Positions 47,476 to 62,425 are shown, counted from the first letter of the stretch. The stretch is 64,000 nucleotides of DNA from Mangifera indica (GCF_011075055.1 NC_058155.1:1393501-1457500); one strand, 5' to 3'. Made by a program: numbers and translations. The notes: generated from the sequence alone by a model not told the origin.

Positions 47476-49225
47476 CCTAAGGCAAATCCTATAGTCAAAA
47501 AGACATGGTAATGGGATACGTAAGGTTAAAATAAAACAAAAGAATTAGACAACAGTGGATGAGTTAAACAAAGTCTTTTGATGTAATAAATATCACTAAA
47601 CAATATACGCAATTTAGAGTTTTACATAAGATAGACCAAGGTAGCAACATTATTAATTTCAATGGACTCTTGTGTGTCTACTTTTATGTATGGTGAATGC
47701 ATAAGAAAATAAATCAAAGAAAAGGAATAGAATAAGACAACATTTTCAACACGGTTTAATTTGATGGTTGAAATGTCTACATACACAATGTAACTGTTAG
47801 TTGAGAAGTATTATGTAAGGAATGAATACAATACAAAATTTCTCTAGTGTTTTACACTCTTATCTCTTTACGATCATGGTTCCTTCTTCTTTTCTTTTTC
47901 TTTTTTTTTTAATTTAGGGTAAGAGTTAAGATTTTCTTTTCTGATATATAACTTTATATTTATATAACTATGTGGAGAAATAACATTCAAATTAAGATAA
48001 TCTAGGATTATTGATCTTAATAAGATTTTTACTAGTGTGTTCCTATTTCAATAAAATTGAAAAGAATATTAATAAGACTGGAAATATCTCAATTAGAAAT
48101 GTGAAGATAACTGTTTATTGCAATTATGAATGTAAAATAGGGGCATATTTGTAGAACATTTTGACATATTCCTCATTTAGTTAATGTTTGCTTATTATCT
48201 CAAACTAACAGGTTTATCCTTGTCTATCTTTGGATATCTAATATATAATAGATAAAATATTTGCCTAGTCACTGATTAGCTCCTAGTTGTTAGTTATGAC
48301 AACTTGGACTCTTGAAAAAGTTCATCTCACGTAAAAATTTCATGGGTCAATATAACAAATACAATTGAATTTCTTTTTCTCTTTCTATAATATTTTTCAT
48401 CATCCAATCAAGGTTTCATGTTGTGTTTCTTTTACTTGTGAGCTTGATAGTATTTTGATTTTTATTTGTATTTGATTTTAAGTATCTGAGTTTTTTTGTT
48501 ACTTGAAAGTAGGTGGGTCTTACAACAAATTTTCTGTATTTGCCCTCAATGAATAGTTTAAGTGGTCAAAGTGAAGGAGGAGTAACTAGACCTTAATTTT
48601 AGTTGGTGTTTTCTTCTAGTTTGAAAGAGAAAAAGACCTACCTTATAAGATTTAATTATGATTTGGCAAAGTAGTTGATATTATTTACTTTTGTGTTACT
48701 AGCATCACATTTTTCAAACCTTGTTAACAAAAAAAAAAAAAAATCACAAAGAAGTGATATTATTACTTTATTCCTATTTTTTATTTTTTTAAAAATTACT
48801 ATGTAACCCAAAATTAATAAGATTTAAAAAAATCTAAAAATTGAAATTGCATTAAAATTCTTTTATTTCTCTTTCCTTCCACCTCATCACTTTTTTGAAG
48901 ACCTTAATCGCCAATGATCTCACAATTATTAGTTCACATCACTCGTTGTCATCGTGATATGAGTTATAATTGGCGACAACTTTCACTTGAATCATTAATC
49001 AAATTAGGCATTGGTTAGACTTAGACTTTAAAGTTTTTTTTTAATTAACTAAAAATAGGGATTTAAATAATAACTTTTTAAATTAGGAAAAAAAATGGTT
49101 TGTTTGTATTTGTAATATTTATATAATTTATGAGATTCCACTTTTGTCAAAATACAAAAAAAATGTTATTTCTCATATTTAAACATGACAACTTCTGGTT
49201 CTCATTGTGGGGTAATTTGGGCAGG
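47476..49225. other. AT-rich region, nothing identified
   Basis: No recognised gene or element. It contains a T-run near 47900-47920 and an A-run at 48730-48743. Open frames are short. Confidence 0.45.
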
Positions 49226-49238
49226 AAATATTCTTTCC

Positions 49239-52200
49239 TTTTTTTTTTTGTGGCTAAGTATATTAGAAACCATGCCTTAGAGGGGGAGCTAGCCTAAGGT
49301 CATCTAACTAAAAAAAGGGGAGAGAAAGAGCCAATCAACTAGATACAAGATGTACAAAAAACAAAAGAATGACAAGAACCACTCCCTATAGAGTGGGAAG
49401 TATCAGACCGAAAAGGAAGATTGTGGTGAGAAACCAAGTTTTCTCCTTTTGATTGACTATCTAAGTTCCTTCAAAGATAAAGGTCAAGAAAAGGAAACAA
49501 CTCAAAAATCCACATTAACAACAACAAAAGAGGAGAAAAAACCAAATATACAATAGGGATTGTAATGGAAAAAGTAACTATACAGTAGAGAAGACAAAGC
49601 AGAAAACTTAGAGTTAAAGAGCAAAAGAATAATTTTAGTTAGATACAAAAAGGAAAGCCAAACATCAGGTCTGATGATGGATAAATGGGCTTGAAAACTA
49701 GTAAAGAGACTAGAGGTGATGATGAATAGGATCATAGCACTAGCATAAGGCAAGGAGGAACGATGAAACAAACAGGAGGGAAAGATAGAGTGTTGGAACA
49801 TCTTGCAAGGCTTATAAAAGTAGAGGATCACTTGCAAAAAAAAAACACATAAGTTAGGTTAAAAAACCCTCTTCCTTTCACTCCCAACATCACCAACACA
49901 GGTTTTCTCACTAGAAAACACAATTCGACAGAAACCAAGAACAAGTAATCTCTTTATCCTCCATACTTCTAAAAATTTTCTTAAATTTTAAAATTTTATC
50001 CCAAACAACATTCTTTATGGATTTTTGAACCAAGGTAAAATCTTTGTTCTCATTAGAAAACACATTTTTATTCCTTTCCTAGCAAATAAAGTAAACAATT
50101 ACATCGAAGCTGAGTTTCCTAAGGTAGTGTTTTAGATTATCGTTAGCCTGAGAGAAAGATATATGGTTTACATAATCTTTCCAAGAACGAAAATCATAAT
50201 TCGTATTGCTTAATAAGAGGATTTCCTTCCATACTTTAAAAGTCTTTGAACAAGCAAAGAAAAGGTGATCAATAGATTCCATAGCATTTTTGCAAAAGCA
50301 ACACAAGAAGTCATTTGCAATGCCAAAGCTTCTAAACTTATCCTTAGTCATAAGTCTACCTTTGATCGCAAGCAATAAGATAAAAGCATGTCTTGAAATA
50401 TTTTTCATAAACCAAACAATGGAGTGCCAACCAACATGGTCGACTCTCTTTCTTAGGTCATTCCAAGTGGCATTCATACTAAACTTTCTAAAGGAAGTAG
50501 GAGTCTGAAAAATTTGGTCAATTCCACCATTTGGGCTAAGAGTAGGGTAGTTCTTTATATTAATAAAAGCCATTGAGTTAGTCGAATGCCATTTCTAAGC
50601 ACCATTCACAATAACATATTTGACTTTAGCATCATTAGGTAAACACAAATCATAGATGAGACTACTATCATACCTCTCGAGAAGGAGGCCTTTGTGGTGC
50701 TAATTATTAAACCAAAGCGAAATATTTTCACCATTGCCTACCTTGTTGGAGATGAGGTGTTGAACATCCTTCCAAAGCTTTAAAATGTTTTTCTACCCCT
50801 AAGAACATTTTTGTGGAATACTAACCTTCTAGAGAGATTTATTTTGTAAAATTTTTTTTTTTTTTTTGCCTAGTTAATAAAAAAGAAGTTAACATTAATT
50901 AGGCAAGATTCCAAATATGCCTAACCATTGTCGCCTTGTTCCAATATTTGGTTTTCATGATCCCAATGCCACTCTTTACAGTGGAGACACATGTCTTCCT
51001 AAGCAACCTTAGCCTTGTGGCAATCAAGGGTTGTGCCAAGCCAAAGAAAAGATTTTAGTTTACTCTCTCTTTATCGGTATAAGCAAGAAGGATGAAAAAA
51101 ATTACCAATAGTTTTGAATACTTATTAAGGCAACCTTAATAAGCGCAATCCTACCAACGTTGGAGAGGAACTTACTTCTCCACAAGAGGATTCTACCTAA
51201 TGTCTTGTCAATAAGGGCTTACAATCCTCACTTTTTAGTTTAGAAGTGATTAGAGGAACACCCAATTATTTTATATAAGGGTACCCTATATCAAACCCCA
51301 TCACTTTAACAATGCTTTTCTTCTCCTCATTACAAATGCCTGAAAGGAAAATTAGACTTTTTGAATGATTAGCACCCAACCTCAACAAATAAAGGAACAT
51401 ATCAATGACCTTTTTTACTAAAGAGATACCAAATCAACTAGAATGGAACAAAAAAAAAACACTAGGAAGCTACCAAATCAAGAAGACCTGAGAGAACTGC
51501 TATGACAATGACAAAAAGGTAAGGGGACAAAAGGTCACCTTATTGAAGACCACGATTACTACCAAAGAAACTCATCATTTCACCATTAAGGAAGATAAAG
51601 AACTTGAAGTGGAGATGCACTCCTTAATCCAACCAATCACAATAAGAGTAAAACCAAAAAGGGCTAAGGAGGAGAGTAAGAACTTATAATTAACATAATC
51701 ATAAAAGTTATGAAAATCAATCTTGAAAGTGTAATTTGTGCTTTGATTAAAAGGATAGTGGTAATTAAGAAGCAAGATTTGGTAAAGAAGAATGTTGTCC
51801 ACAATCTTCCTTCCTTCCATAAAGTTTCTTGGGAAACATTAATGACGTGTAGCAAGACATGTTTAATTCTATTTGCCATGATTTTAGTGATACACTTAAA
51901 AATGGTGTTGTAATAAGAAATAGGTCTAAAATCATTACAAGAAAAAAGATTGGCATATTTGGGCACAAGTGCTATAGAAGTGCAATTCAACACTTTGAGA
52001 AGCATATCGGACTCAAAGAAATTTTTAAAAGCTTCAATGATATCCCTTCTTACAATGCTCTAAGCTTTCTTAAAAAAAGAATACACCATACCCATTTGAC
52101 CTTAGGGCTTCATAGTTAGACATGTTAAAGATGGTATTCTCAATTTCTTCCTTAGTAACTTCTTTAATAAGGTTTGACACCAACTCACATGGAAATTTTC

Positions 52201-53437
52201 TTTTTTATTACTTTTTTCAGACCCAAGAAATTGTTGACACAAGGCTGCCTACTAAAAAGCTCTTTGAAGTAATCGACGAAGATCTCTTTCACACAAGAAA
52301 CATCTCTCACCATGTTTTCACTGGTACTTTTGATGCAAGAGTATGATATGTTCTATTTCGTCTTTCATTCACACACTAGAAAAAGCATTTGGAATTGTTA
52401 TCACCATTTTTAAGCCAATTAACTCTAGACTTTTGCTTCGCAAGGCTCCTCTACTTTGCTAAGGAAAAGAAGTTTACCAATTTGATATTTTTCCATTATC
52501 CTCAAAGCATCATTGCTTAGATCTCTACTTAAAATAGCTTGAGTATGGGAAAACTCAACTCTAGCCCCCTTGCCTTTTTGAGATTTTCCAAAGTTCCCTT
52601 TTATTGAGATTTTTTAACTCAATTTTGAGTTTCTTTAGTTTGGAAATTAATCAACCAATAATGTTTGTCTTCCACACATTCTCAACAAAAGGCAAAAACC
52701 TTTCATGATTAGCCCAAAAGTCAAAAACTTAAAGAGAGTTTTCCAACGTACCTTTATTTCTCCACTAGAGACAATGCAAGGGCAATGATTCGAAAGTATT
52801 GGTCTATCAAAAAAGGCATTTGCATTAGGAAAAGACCTCAACCAAGCATCATTCACAAGGGCTCTATCGAGCTTACACCAAATTCTTCTAATTCCATTGC
52901 TCATATTATTCCAAGTAAAAAAGTTACCATTGAATCATAGATCTTTCAAATTTGCCTCATTGTACATGTTGTTTAAATCCTCACTATAAAAGTTCTCAAT
53001 GTTACAAACACCAAAATTTTTGGCTGAAAAAAATTGAAATCACCTATCACAATCCAAGGAAAATTTAAGCAAACCTTAGCTGAATTCAAAATGATATCCC
53101 AAGCCCGTTTTCTTGCCATTGGATTGTTACAAACATAGACAAAAGAGCACCACAAGTATCTATCAAGGGATATCATATGAACCTTACAAAAAATGACTTG
53201 AAAGAAAATCTTATGAACCACCACATTGACATGATCCAAATTCCATATAACCCAAATCTTACCCTAGTTTTATAGTTATTTGCAAAACACTAAGTTTTGT
53301 TTACCGATCAAGCAATCAAATTAAAATTACATCTTTTAACCTTAGTTTCCAAAACATCCACAATACTTAATTTATTTTTATGAAGTTATAATCCTAACTC
53401 TTTTTGTTTAAAAGAGGCATTTAAACCCCTAACTTTT
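49239..53437 (-). mobile_element. L1-type LINE, 3' half (ORF2), split by copia D
   Basis: On the minus strand the order is: endonuclease 53400-52640 (PWIVIGDFNFF; KLDRALVNDAWLRSF then SNHCPCIV in place of the SDH motif), RT 52120-51250 (FRPISYYNTIFKCITKIMAN; GLQ, stop, GDLLSPYLF), and a zinc-binding RT-C-terminal domain 50573-50079 as one open 164-codon stretch (LFFACSKTFKVWKEIL). The YADD region of RT appears deleted. The 3' end is a poly(A), seen as T at 49239-49249 on the plus strand. AAATATTCTTTCC at 49226-49238 may be one copy of the target duplication. Stops and frameshifts make it inactive. Confidence 0.87.
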
Positions 53438-55266
53438 TGTTAGGGTAGATACCCTAAAGTCAATTGATTTGACATTTGTAATTATAATTTATCTCATTAA
53501 TTAATAAAATAATTTATAGTTCTTCAATTTATATGCTTTTCTATTATATGATTGTATGAATAACATGCCTTTAAAGTGGTAAAATTGTGACAAGGGGATC
53601 AAATGATTGATCATAGGAATCCTATGCACATATTAAGTGAGTATTCTAGAAATATCCATAATCCCGATATTACAATGACCAAGAGTACCTGTAATAGTGA
53701 TAAGATTATCATAGTATTGAGTGACCCTATCAAAAGGTGGCTATAGTTCTTATGTGTCAAAGTTCTTTACTAATAACTTAGTGTAATATATGAGTGCATA
53801 TTGTAGATGTATTTATCATACTAACCCTACAAGTGGATACCTATATAGATGGTTACTGCAGTGTCTATAGAACAAATTATCTGAACACCACAAATGTATG
53901 TGATCTTTTGACTTGAGGTTGCCAGACCATCTTATGTAAGCATCGGTATAGTTTGACCTTATCTAACATATCGTCATAATAGGGGTATTATAAAGGTAGT
54001 GATTGACCATATCGTGAGATGCATAAAGGGTATGGTTGATCAATAAAAGATTTGCCACTTTGAGTGTAAGAGAAAATATCTCATATGTGAATGCTAAAAA
54101 AAATTCATGATTGCTTGAATTTGTGGCCACAGTGGGATAAGGTTGTAGCCTAATCCATGTAAGTCATTAATGTATATATGCTCATATCAAGAAACTACTG
54201 AGATACACACAATTCTATGTCTCAGCCTCGAGAGATATCGGTTGACAAAAGAATTGAATTACAAAAAACTATGATGTTGTAAAAGCTTAAAAAAATGTTC
54301 GCTGACATTCTATCGTCTAAGTATCCATGAGGCTTTGCTAGAGGCCAATCTTGGTTTGTGTTTGAATTCAATCAGAATTTAGACACTATTAATTCGATAT
54401 AAAGCTTATGGGTCATACACATTAAGAAACTGATACGAACCAAAAGGTAAAGATTATTTGATGATAATTTCGGGATCATGGAAAGAAAGAAATGTATAGA
54501 TGTACTTTGACTGGAATCATTTGGTGTGTACATAGCATTTTACAAATGCACTACTTAGTTTCGACTAGACTCACCAAGAAGTCTAATCGAGCAAGGCCAA
54601 ATAATGGATACAAGTCAACTAGCTAAGTTAACTTGTAAGTAAAGTGTTTTTAGTTAAACAAAGATTCTTTAGAGTCTTTGTTTGATAGAAAGTTTAAGTT
54701 GAGTCGAAATCGTAATTTTATTAGGATTCATATGTATCAAAACTTTTAATAAATTAAAAGTCTTAATTTAATAAGAACTCTTAGACACTTTATCACCTAA
54801 GTTGTTAAAATTTAACTTAGGATTCATGCACACCTTATAAATAAAAGTGTTTAGTTTGAGCCAAAGTTTTTCAACAAGAAAAACACATACATTCTAAATA
54901 CACATCTTCATGTTAGATCCTTGTTGACTTAAGCTTTCATTGTCGTGACCTCTTTCTCATTTTACAGTGATTCAATTTTCAAGATCCAATCAACAAAAAC
55001 CTTAGAAACCTTCTTTCTGGATTGCTTACCATTCATGTTCCATATGGATACCAATGTGCCCCTTAAAAGGATTGGATAACAATAGTTACATAACCACATA
55101 AAATCTTGAAGAAGCCAATAACGTTAGTATAACCCTATATGTGTTTAACATGTTCATGAATCCATGTATCAAAATAGGTATCCTAGATAGGTTTTAAGAT
55201 TTTTGATCTTTTTTAAAATTTTTAATTCCACTACGCTATTAGTTAACAGTGCCTTAAAACTCTACA
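53438..55266 (+). repeat. 5' LTR of copia D (1829 bp)
   Basis: Starts TGTTAGGGTAG and ends CTCTACA, one base before the primer site. It is the best-preserved copy of family D. Confidence 0.88.
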
Positions 55267-55267
55267 T

Positions 55268-55280
55268 TGGTATCAGAGCC
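55268..55280 (+). other. Primer-binding site of copia D
   Basis: TGGTATCAGAGCC, a perfect match to the complement of the 3' end of plant initiator tRNA-Met. Confidence 0.88.
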
Positions 55281-58200
55281 ATCATTTAAGCATATTTTCT
55301 TGAAAATATACCTACAAGTTTTGATTACATTTATATTTTGTTGCATGTAATTGATAAATAATCGAAACCCTACAATTAGTAAAGTTGATTTGTAATTGTG
55401 TTGCTGCACGATTTATTGAGTTCAAGAACAACATAAAGACGTGTTAAATTTATTTAGTGATTATTCCTAAAATTTTCTTGAGTTTAATTATAGATGTAGG
55501 ATTAAATTCAAGGTTGATAGTTGGTTTGTCACGTGAGCATAACTTATATGCCATAATTGCTCACATGATGATTAGCTTGCCTTTGCACTATGACTTATAT
55601 ATTCCCTTTATTGGAAAGTCCAAAAACTAAGACTGGAAACACCACTCTACATAACTGGAACGAAAACTAAATAAGACGGTGTTGTGCATGATAAGGCTAT
55701 TCTACGCTACAATATGCGCTTAAACAGAAACAACTTGCTATTACTACTCAACTAATAAATAGTGTGTGAAAGGGGAAGGTCGTTTGCTTCTATTGTAACA
55801 AAACTGGTCATTGGAGGAGACATTGCAAGGACTTTTTGGAGAACAAGAAAAAGAAGGTAGCTAAAACCTCTACTTCAAGTATGTTTGTCATTGAGATAAA
55901 TTATTCCTTTTGCTCATCTTAGGTTATAGACACAGGATACAATTATCATATTTTTCTAATATGCAAGAACTGCAACATAATAAATCTCTTGTCAAAGGAA
56001 AGGCTGACCTACTAGTTAGAAATAGAGGACATGTTACTGTATTAGTTATAGGAATTTATTATCTTAGGTTGCCTATTAGACTTATTTTATAATTAAATAT
56101 TTGTTACTATGTTTCATTTATTTTTAGAAATTTAATTTTTATGTCTATTTTAGGCAAGGAAGGATATTCAATTTTTATTTTTGGTAGTACTATAACTATT
56201 AACTTTAATAATATTCTTTATGGAATGGTTGATTTGTATAATGGTTTGCACATTTTAAAACTGGAAAATGAAATTTTCAGTGTGCAAAATAATAAACGTT
56301 TGAAAACAAATGGATTGAATACCATATATCTATGGCATTGCAGGGTAGGCCATATAGGACCAAAACGTACATTAAGACTTCTTAAATAAAGAGTTTTATA
56401 ATCATTTGACTTCCAATCTTATGATGAATGCAAATCATGGCTATTAGGTAAGATGATCAAAACACCATTCATTGGATATAGTGAAAAGGTGAATGAACTA
56501 TTAGGAATCATTAATGGCGATATGTGTGGGCCTATGATAGTTCATACTAGATATGGGAAAACCTACTTTGTCACATTTACTAATGACCTTAGTAGATATG
56601 ACTATGTGTTTTTATTGAAATACAAGTTTGAATGTTTTGACATATTCAAAGAATTCAAGACTGAAGTAGAAAAGCAACATGGGAAACAAATCAAAATCTT
56701 TTAAAACGATAGAAGAGATAAATACTTGAAAGAACATAAGATAGTCTCTCAACTCACTCTTCTCAGTACACTACAACATAATGGTGTATTTAAACAGAGG
56801 AATATGACTTTGATGGAAATGGTCAGGTTCATGATAAGTTTTACCAATCTATTTGTCTTTCTAAAGATATACCTTAGAGATTGCTACCTATACATTAAAC
56901 TATGTCCTATTTAAATCTGTTGATAAAACTCCATATGAGTTGTGAATTAGGCAAGAGCTTAATCTAGAATGCTTAAGGATTTGGGACTGTGAAACCTATG
57001 TCAAGAAATTAACTTCAAATAAGCTGAGAGTTGAGTTTGAAAAGTTATCTTTGTGGGATACCCAAAGAAAACTATAGGATATTACTTCTACCACTAGAAA
57101 GAGTAAAAAGTCTTTGTTACTTGTACCAGTGTGTTCTTTGAAAAATAATTTAATCTCAAAAAGACTAGTAGGAGGAGGGTGAAGCTCAATGAAGTTTCTG
57201 TACCACAAGATACCACAAATGTTAGACAAGACAATATGTTATCACAGATGGTTGATCATAAGGAAGTTCCTTAACCTTAGAGCACATAAAAGCTACATAG
57301 ATATACACAAATATGTCACGAGCTAGAAAGATTTGGTTTTCTTATGACTCAACATGACAACGTACCAGTCATCTCTAATGACGAACTTAAGACTTATGAT
57401 AATGTTGTCTCGAGTCCAGATTTTGATAAATGGTTAGATGTCATGAAATCTAAAATAGACTTCATGTACTAGAACCAAGTATAGACTCTGGTGGATGCAC
57501 CAAAGGAGTAAAACTCGTACGGTGCAAATGAGTTTTTAAAAAGAAAACTAACATGAAAGGTAATGTGCACACCTATAAAGCATGACTAGTTGCCAAAGGT
57601 TTCGCAAAAAAATATGTTATTGACTATGATGAAACCTTTTCTCTAGTCACTATGTTTAAGTCTATTAGGATTATGCTTATTATTGTTATATACCATGATT
57701 ATGAAATTTTTCAGATGGATGTCAAAACTACCCTCTTGAATGGTAACTTTGTAGAAGACATCTATATGACACAACCCAATGGTTTTGTTCTTGATAGACA
57801 AACAAATAAAGTATGCAAATTGTAAAAGTCTATTTATAGGCTTAAGTAGGCTTTCAGAAGATGGAACATTCATTTTGATGAAGTTGTACAAGAGTTTGGT
57901 TTCATCAAAAATGAAAACGAGCTATATGTGTATAAGAAAGTCAGTATGAGCATAGTTGCATTTCTAGTATTGAATGTCAATGATATCTTGATTATTGGAA
58001 ATGACATACCAAACTTACAATCACTAAAGACTTGATTATCCAAGTGTTTTATTATAAAAAGACTTATAAGAAGCAATCTATACTTTTGAGATTAAAATTT
58101 ATCAAGGTAGAGAGCATAGACTGCTTGGCATAAGTCAAAGTACGTATATAGACAAGGTGTTAAAGAGATTACGTATGGAAGAATCCAAGAAATGATTTCT

Positions 58201-58932
58201 ACTTATGTTTCATGGTGTATATCTTTCGAAAGAGATGTGTCCAACTTCATAATCTAAGAGAGATAAGATGAGTAGGATTTCATATACCTTGGCTATAAGA
58301 TCCATCATGTATGTCATGCTATATATGAGGATTGATGTCTTATATACCTTGAGTGCTTATACTAGTTATCAATATGATTTAGGTGAAAGACACTAGATGG
58401 TTGTCAATAATGTCCTAAAGTATTTAAAAAGGACTAAGGATGTGTTTTGGCTTATGGAGGGAATTCTGAACTCACTATTAGAGGCTATAATGATGCTAGT
58501 TTCCAAATTGATTGAGATGACTTCAAATCACAATCTAGGTTTATGTTTTCTTGAATGGTGGTACAGTAAGCTGGAAAAGCTCCAAACAAAGTACAATGGT
58601 TAATTTCAAGTACATTGCCCTTTTAAAAATGGTCAAAGAGATTGAATAAATCAAGAAGTTTGTGACAAAACTAGGAGCAGTTTCAAGCATTGTTAAGCTT
58701 ATTGAGATCTATTGCCACAACAATTGAGCGATTGCTCAAGCAAAGGAGCCACTATCTATTAATTGATCGAAGAGATTATTCAATAAGGTGACATACAAAT
58801 AAAGAGGATTGATACAGATAACAATTTGGTTGACCCACTGACAAAGTTTATGTCGTAGCAGAAACATGATAGACACATAGTGAAATTGGGCATTAAATAT
58901 ATGGCCGACTAGTTATAGCATAAATGGGAGAT

Positions 58933-60685
58933 TATTTAGGTAGATGCCCTAGAGCCAATTGATTTGACATTTGTAATTGTAATATATCTTATTAATTAAT
59001 AAAAAGACTTATAATTATTCAGTTCATATAATTGTTTATTATATGATTGTGCAAATAACATGCTTTTAAAATGGTAAAACTATGATAAGGTGATCAGACG
59101 ATTGATCGTAGGAACCCTATACACATATTAAGTGGTCATTCTAGAAATTTTTATAATCTTGACATTATAATGACCAAAAACACATGTAGTGGTGATGGGA
59201 TTGTTATAATGTTGAACGATCAAATGATGACGATAATTGGCTTAGTGTAACACATAAGTACAAGTTGTAGATATATTTATCGGACTGACCCCACTAGAGG
59301 ATATTCATTTGGATGGTTGTTCTAGTGTCTATGGAACAAATCCTCTAAACACCACAGGTGCATATGATCCTTTAACTTAAGGTTGTTAGATTGTCTCTAT
59401 AAGGATCTATATGGTTTGACTCTATCTAATGTATCATCGTAATAGGAGTATCATAAAGGTAGTGATTAGTCATATTGTGCGATACATGAAGGCTATGGTT
59501 GATTAATAAAGGATTTTTCACTCTTAAGCACATGAGAAGATATCTCATATGTGAATGCTAAAAGATATTCATAACTGCTTGAATCTGTAGCCATAATGGG
59601 ATAAAGTTGTAGCCTAATTGTACAAGTCATTAATGTGTATTAGCTCTAATCGAGGAACTATTGAGATACATACACTTTTATATCTTAGTCTCGAAAGATA
59701 TTAGTTGACAAAACGATTGAATTGCATATAATTATGAAGTTGTAAAAACTTATAGAAATATTCGCTGATATTTTATCGTTCGAATGGTCATGACGCTTTG
59801 TTAGAGGCCAATCTTGGTATTTGTTTAAATTCAATCTAAATTCAGATACTATCAGTTTAATAAAGAGCTTATAGGTCACACTTATTAAAATTTTGATATG
59901 AACCAAGAGGTAAGGATTATTGACAATAATCCTTGAATAATAGAAGAGAGAAACGTATAGATGTGTTTTGACTAGAATCATTTGGTATGCTGATGTCATA
60001 TGGCATTGCGCAAATGCACTACATGATTTCAACTAAACTCACTTAAAAGTCTAACCGAGCACGACCAAATGATGGATGCGAGTCAACTAGTTGATTTAAC
60101 TTATGGTTAAGGTGTTTTCGTTAAACAAATAATCTTTAGAGTCCTTATATGATAGAAAATTTAGGTTGGGTTGGAATCCTAATTTCATTAGGATTTTTAT
60201 GTGTTTACTTTAATAAGAACTTTTGGACACCTTATCACCTAAGTAGTTAGAATCCTAACAAACGTAAGATTCATGCATATCTTATAAATAAAGGTATTTA
60301 GTTTGAGTCAAAGTTATACAACAAGAAAAACACATACATTAGCAAGCATCCATTGTCATAACCTTCTTCTCATTTTGTTGTGATCTAATCTCCAAGATCC
60401 AATTGATAAAAGCCCTTAATAGCCTTCTTTGTAGATCGTCTCCCATTTATGCTTTATGTGGATACCAAGCCTTAAGAAGGTTAGATAATGATTTTTATAT
60501 AGCCACATAAAGACTTGGAGGAGTCAACAATGCAAGTATAATTTCTAAACACTTTTTGTGTGTTTAATATGTTTACAAATCTATGCATCAAAACAGATAT
60601 CCTAGATAGGTTTTAGGATCTTTGGTAATTTTTGAAATTTTCAATTTCGCTGCACTGTAGGTTAATGATGCCCTAAAACCTTACA
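58933..60685 (+). repeat. 3' LTR of copia D (1753 bp)
   Basis: Starts after the polypurine tract with a degraded TATTTAGGTAG and ends CCTTACA. It is collinear with the 5' LTR. Confidence 0.88.
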
Positions 60686-62412
60686 CATTCTAGCAACCAA
60701 GATTAAAGGTAGGAAATTAAAAAGAAGAGTTGCCAATGACCTTATCTCTCAAGCCTTTCCTCTTATTATTCTTCACTTTTCCATTACCTACTATGTCATT
60801 TTCATTCACCATAACTAAGTTACCAAAGGGGACAATAGCAAAAGAAGCCTTAACATCTAAGCATACTACCTTTTCGAGTATAATATCCTTACCCTTTTTA
60901 GCATAATTAGGCTTTGCAACATTCAACCTAAGGATTTCTCCAATGTAGGATTGGGTAGTTAAGTCCATTATATCCACCACATTCAAAACAAATTTACCAA
61001 CAGGATGAATTAAATCAAGGGATAGGAGAGAGAGCTTTTCACTCGGCTTCAACTCTTCTACTTTACTCACCGTATAATGAACTTCCAAATTAGAATTTTA
61101 TAAGATGGCAAAATAATTTTTTAAGGTCAAAAAACTCTTAGTAAGCTTCCTTAGAGTCTTGAAAAGCTTTGTTTTCTCTTGGCAACTTCCACCCACTTTT
61201 TCTTAGCCTTACCCAAACCAATCCCAAAATCGGAACCTTTCGAATTATCATCATCATTCTTCTTCCCAACTTGGGGGATAAAAGTCATAGCAGTTTTTTT
61301 AGTATTAGGCTTGAGGGAACACCTATTAACATGGTGGCCAACCGACTTGTACCAAGAGCAAAAGAAAGGTCTTCTAAAATAATCAACAACAATCTTAATA
61401 ATTTCACCATTAGGAAGCTTTATCAGGAAATCCTAAGTTAATATCCATTTCCACATAAACTTTTGCAAAGCCAATATGACTGCCTTATACGGTATCTTTA
61501 TCAAGATAAAGAGGCTTCCCAAGGGCACTAGTAGCATAACCTAAGCCTTTTAAAGTCCCAAATTCCAAAGAAATGTCAAAGAGCTTAACCCAAAGAGGGA
61601 TCTTTTTCAAGGAGTTAGAAGTGAGGCTAAGGTTAGGTTACCACCTCTTAAAGAAAAAAGGTCTTCCCACCATCATCTATACCTCTTCCTCCAACATTTC
61701 ACATTTGACAGCCTTATTATAGAAACAAAAGAGAAAACACTCTACACCATTGGATAACATATCCACATTTCCTATGAGCTTTCTTTTAAAACTATAAATC
61801 TTTTGACAGTCGAAAAAGAGAGAGCATTTCTAACAAAATAACCAACCAACATACCATTCCAATTTTCCATACCAAGTTTTATTACACCAATAAGGGGAGC
61901 CATATGGACCTTTTGGCTAGAAACCTAGAAAACATAAGGGAAAAACTTTAGGGAGCAACTCGCCCTAGAGTTACCAAAGAGATTTTTCCAACTCACAAGC
62001 TTAACACCAGAGGAAAAATAAAGACTTTAAGGCAGAAAGGGCTTCACCGATGCCAAGGAAGATTCGACCAAAAGGGGAGGCAAGGCATCATTAGAGAAAG
62101 CCAAAGACAAACCAAACAAGGAAGAAATAGGGTAAGAGTCAACTGTAACCATGAATGAAAAAAAAGGTACATACTCTACACCACTCATAATAGAATATAA
62201 CACTAAACAAAACACCACCAAGAGACAAAACCACTAATAGCTTAGAAACGGACTATAAAAGACCCCAACAACCATAAGCGTAGAAGGGAAGAAACCTCGA
62301 AGGAGGAAGGAGGAAAAGAGGAGAGCAAGCAAATTGGTGGGAAGGAAAATGGGTTACTACAAATGACAATAGTCCATGGTGCACCTAACACTTAAATTCA
62401 TTAACCAAGGAT
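60686..62412 (-). mobile_element. L1-type LINE, 5' half (ORF1 and ORF2 start)
   Basis: On the minus strand, 62260-61100 encodes pieces of the gag-like ORF1: a DUF4283-like part (NWNGMLVGYFVRNALSFF, GKPLYLDKDT, KVYVEMDI) and a CCHC knuckle near 61350 (CSWYKSVGHHVNRC). A 123-codon open stretch follows at 61088-60717 (VEELKPSEKLSLLS; KGKDIILEKVVCLDVKASF), the usual linker before ORF2. The ORF2 start is cut by copia D at 60686. The 5' boundary is approximate; AAATATCCTTCCTTT at 62413-62427 could be the second target-duplication copy. Confidence 0.8.
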
Positions 62413-62425
62413 AAATATCCTTCCT

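Larger units (their letters stand above)
53438..60685 (+). mobile_element. Copia D: structurally complete Ty1/copia inserted in the LINE
   Basis: 7248 bp with both LTRs, a perfect primer site TGGTATCAGAGCC at 55268-55280 and a polypurine tract AAATGGGAGA near 58922. Internal order: gag knuckle 55786-55833 (YCNKTGHWRRHCKDF), protease 55915 (VIDTGYNYHIFSN), GAG-pre-integrase 56280-56390 (IYLWHCRVGHIGPKR), integrase 56450-57200 (FVTFTNDLSRYDYVFLLKYK), RT about 57400-58080 with NVND in place of YVDD near 57975, RNase H 58400-58900. Most of gag is unreadable and stops occur in all domains. LTRs differ by roughly a fifth by eye, so the insertion is old. It lies within LINE sequence on both sides. 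Confidence 0.9.
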
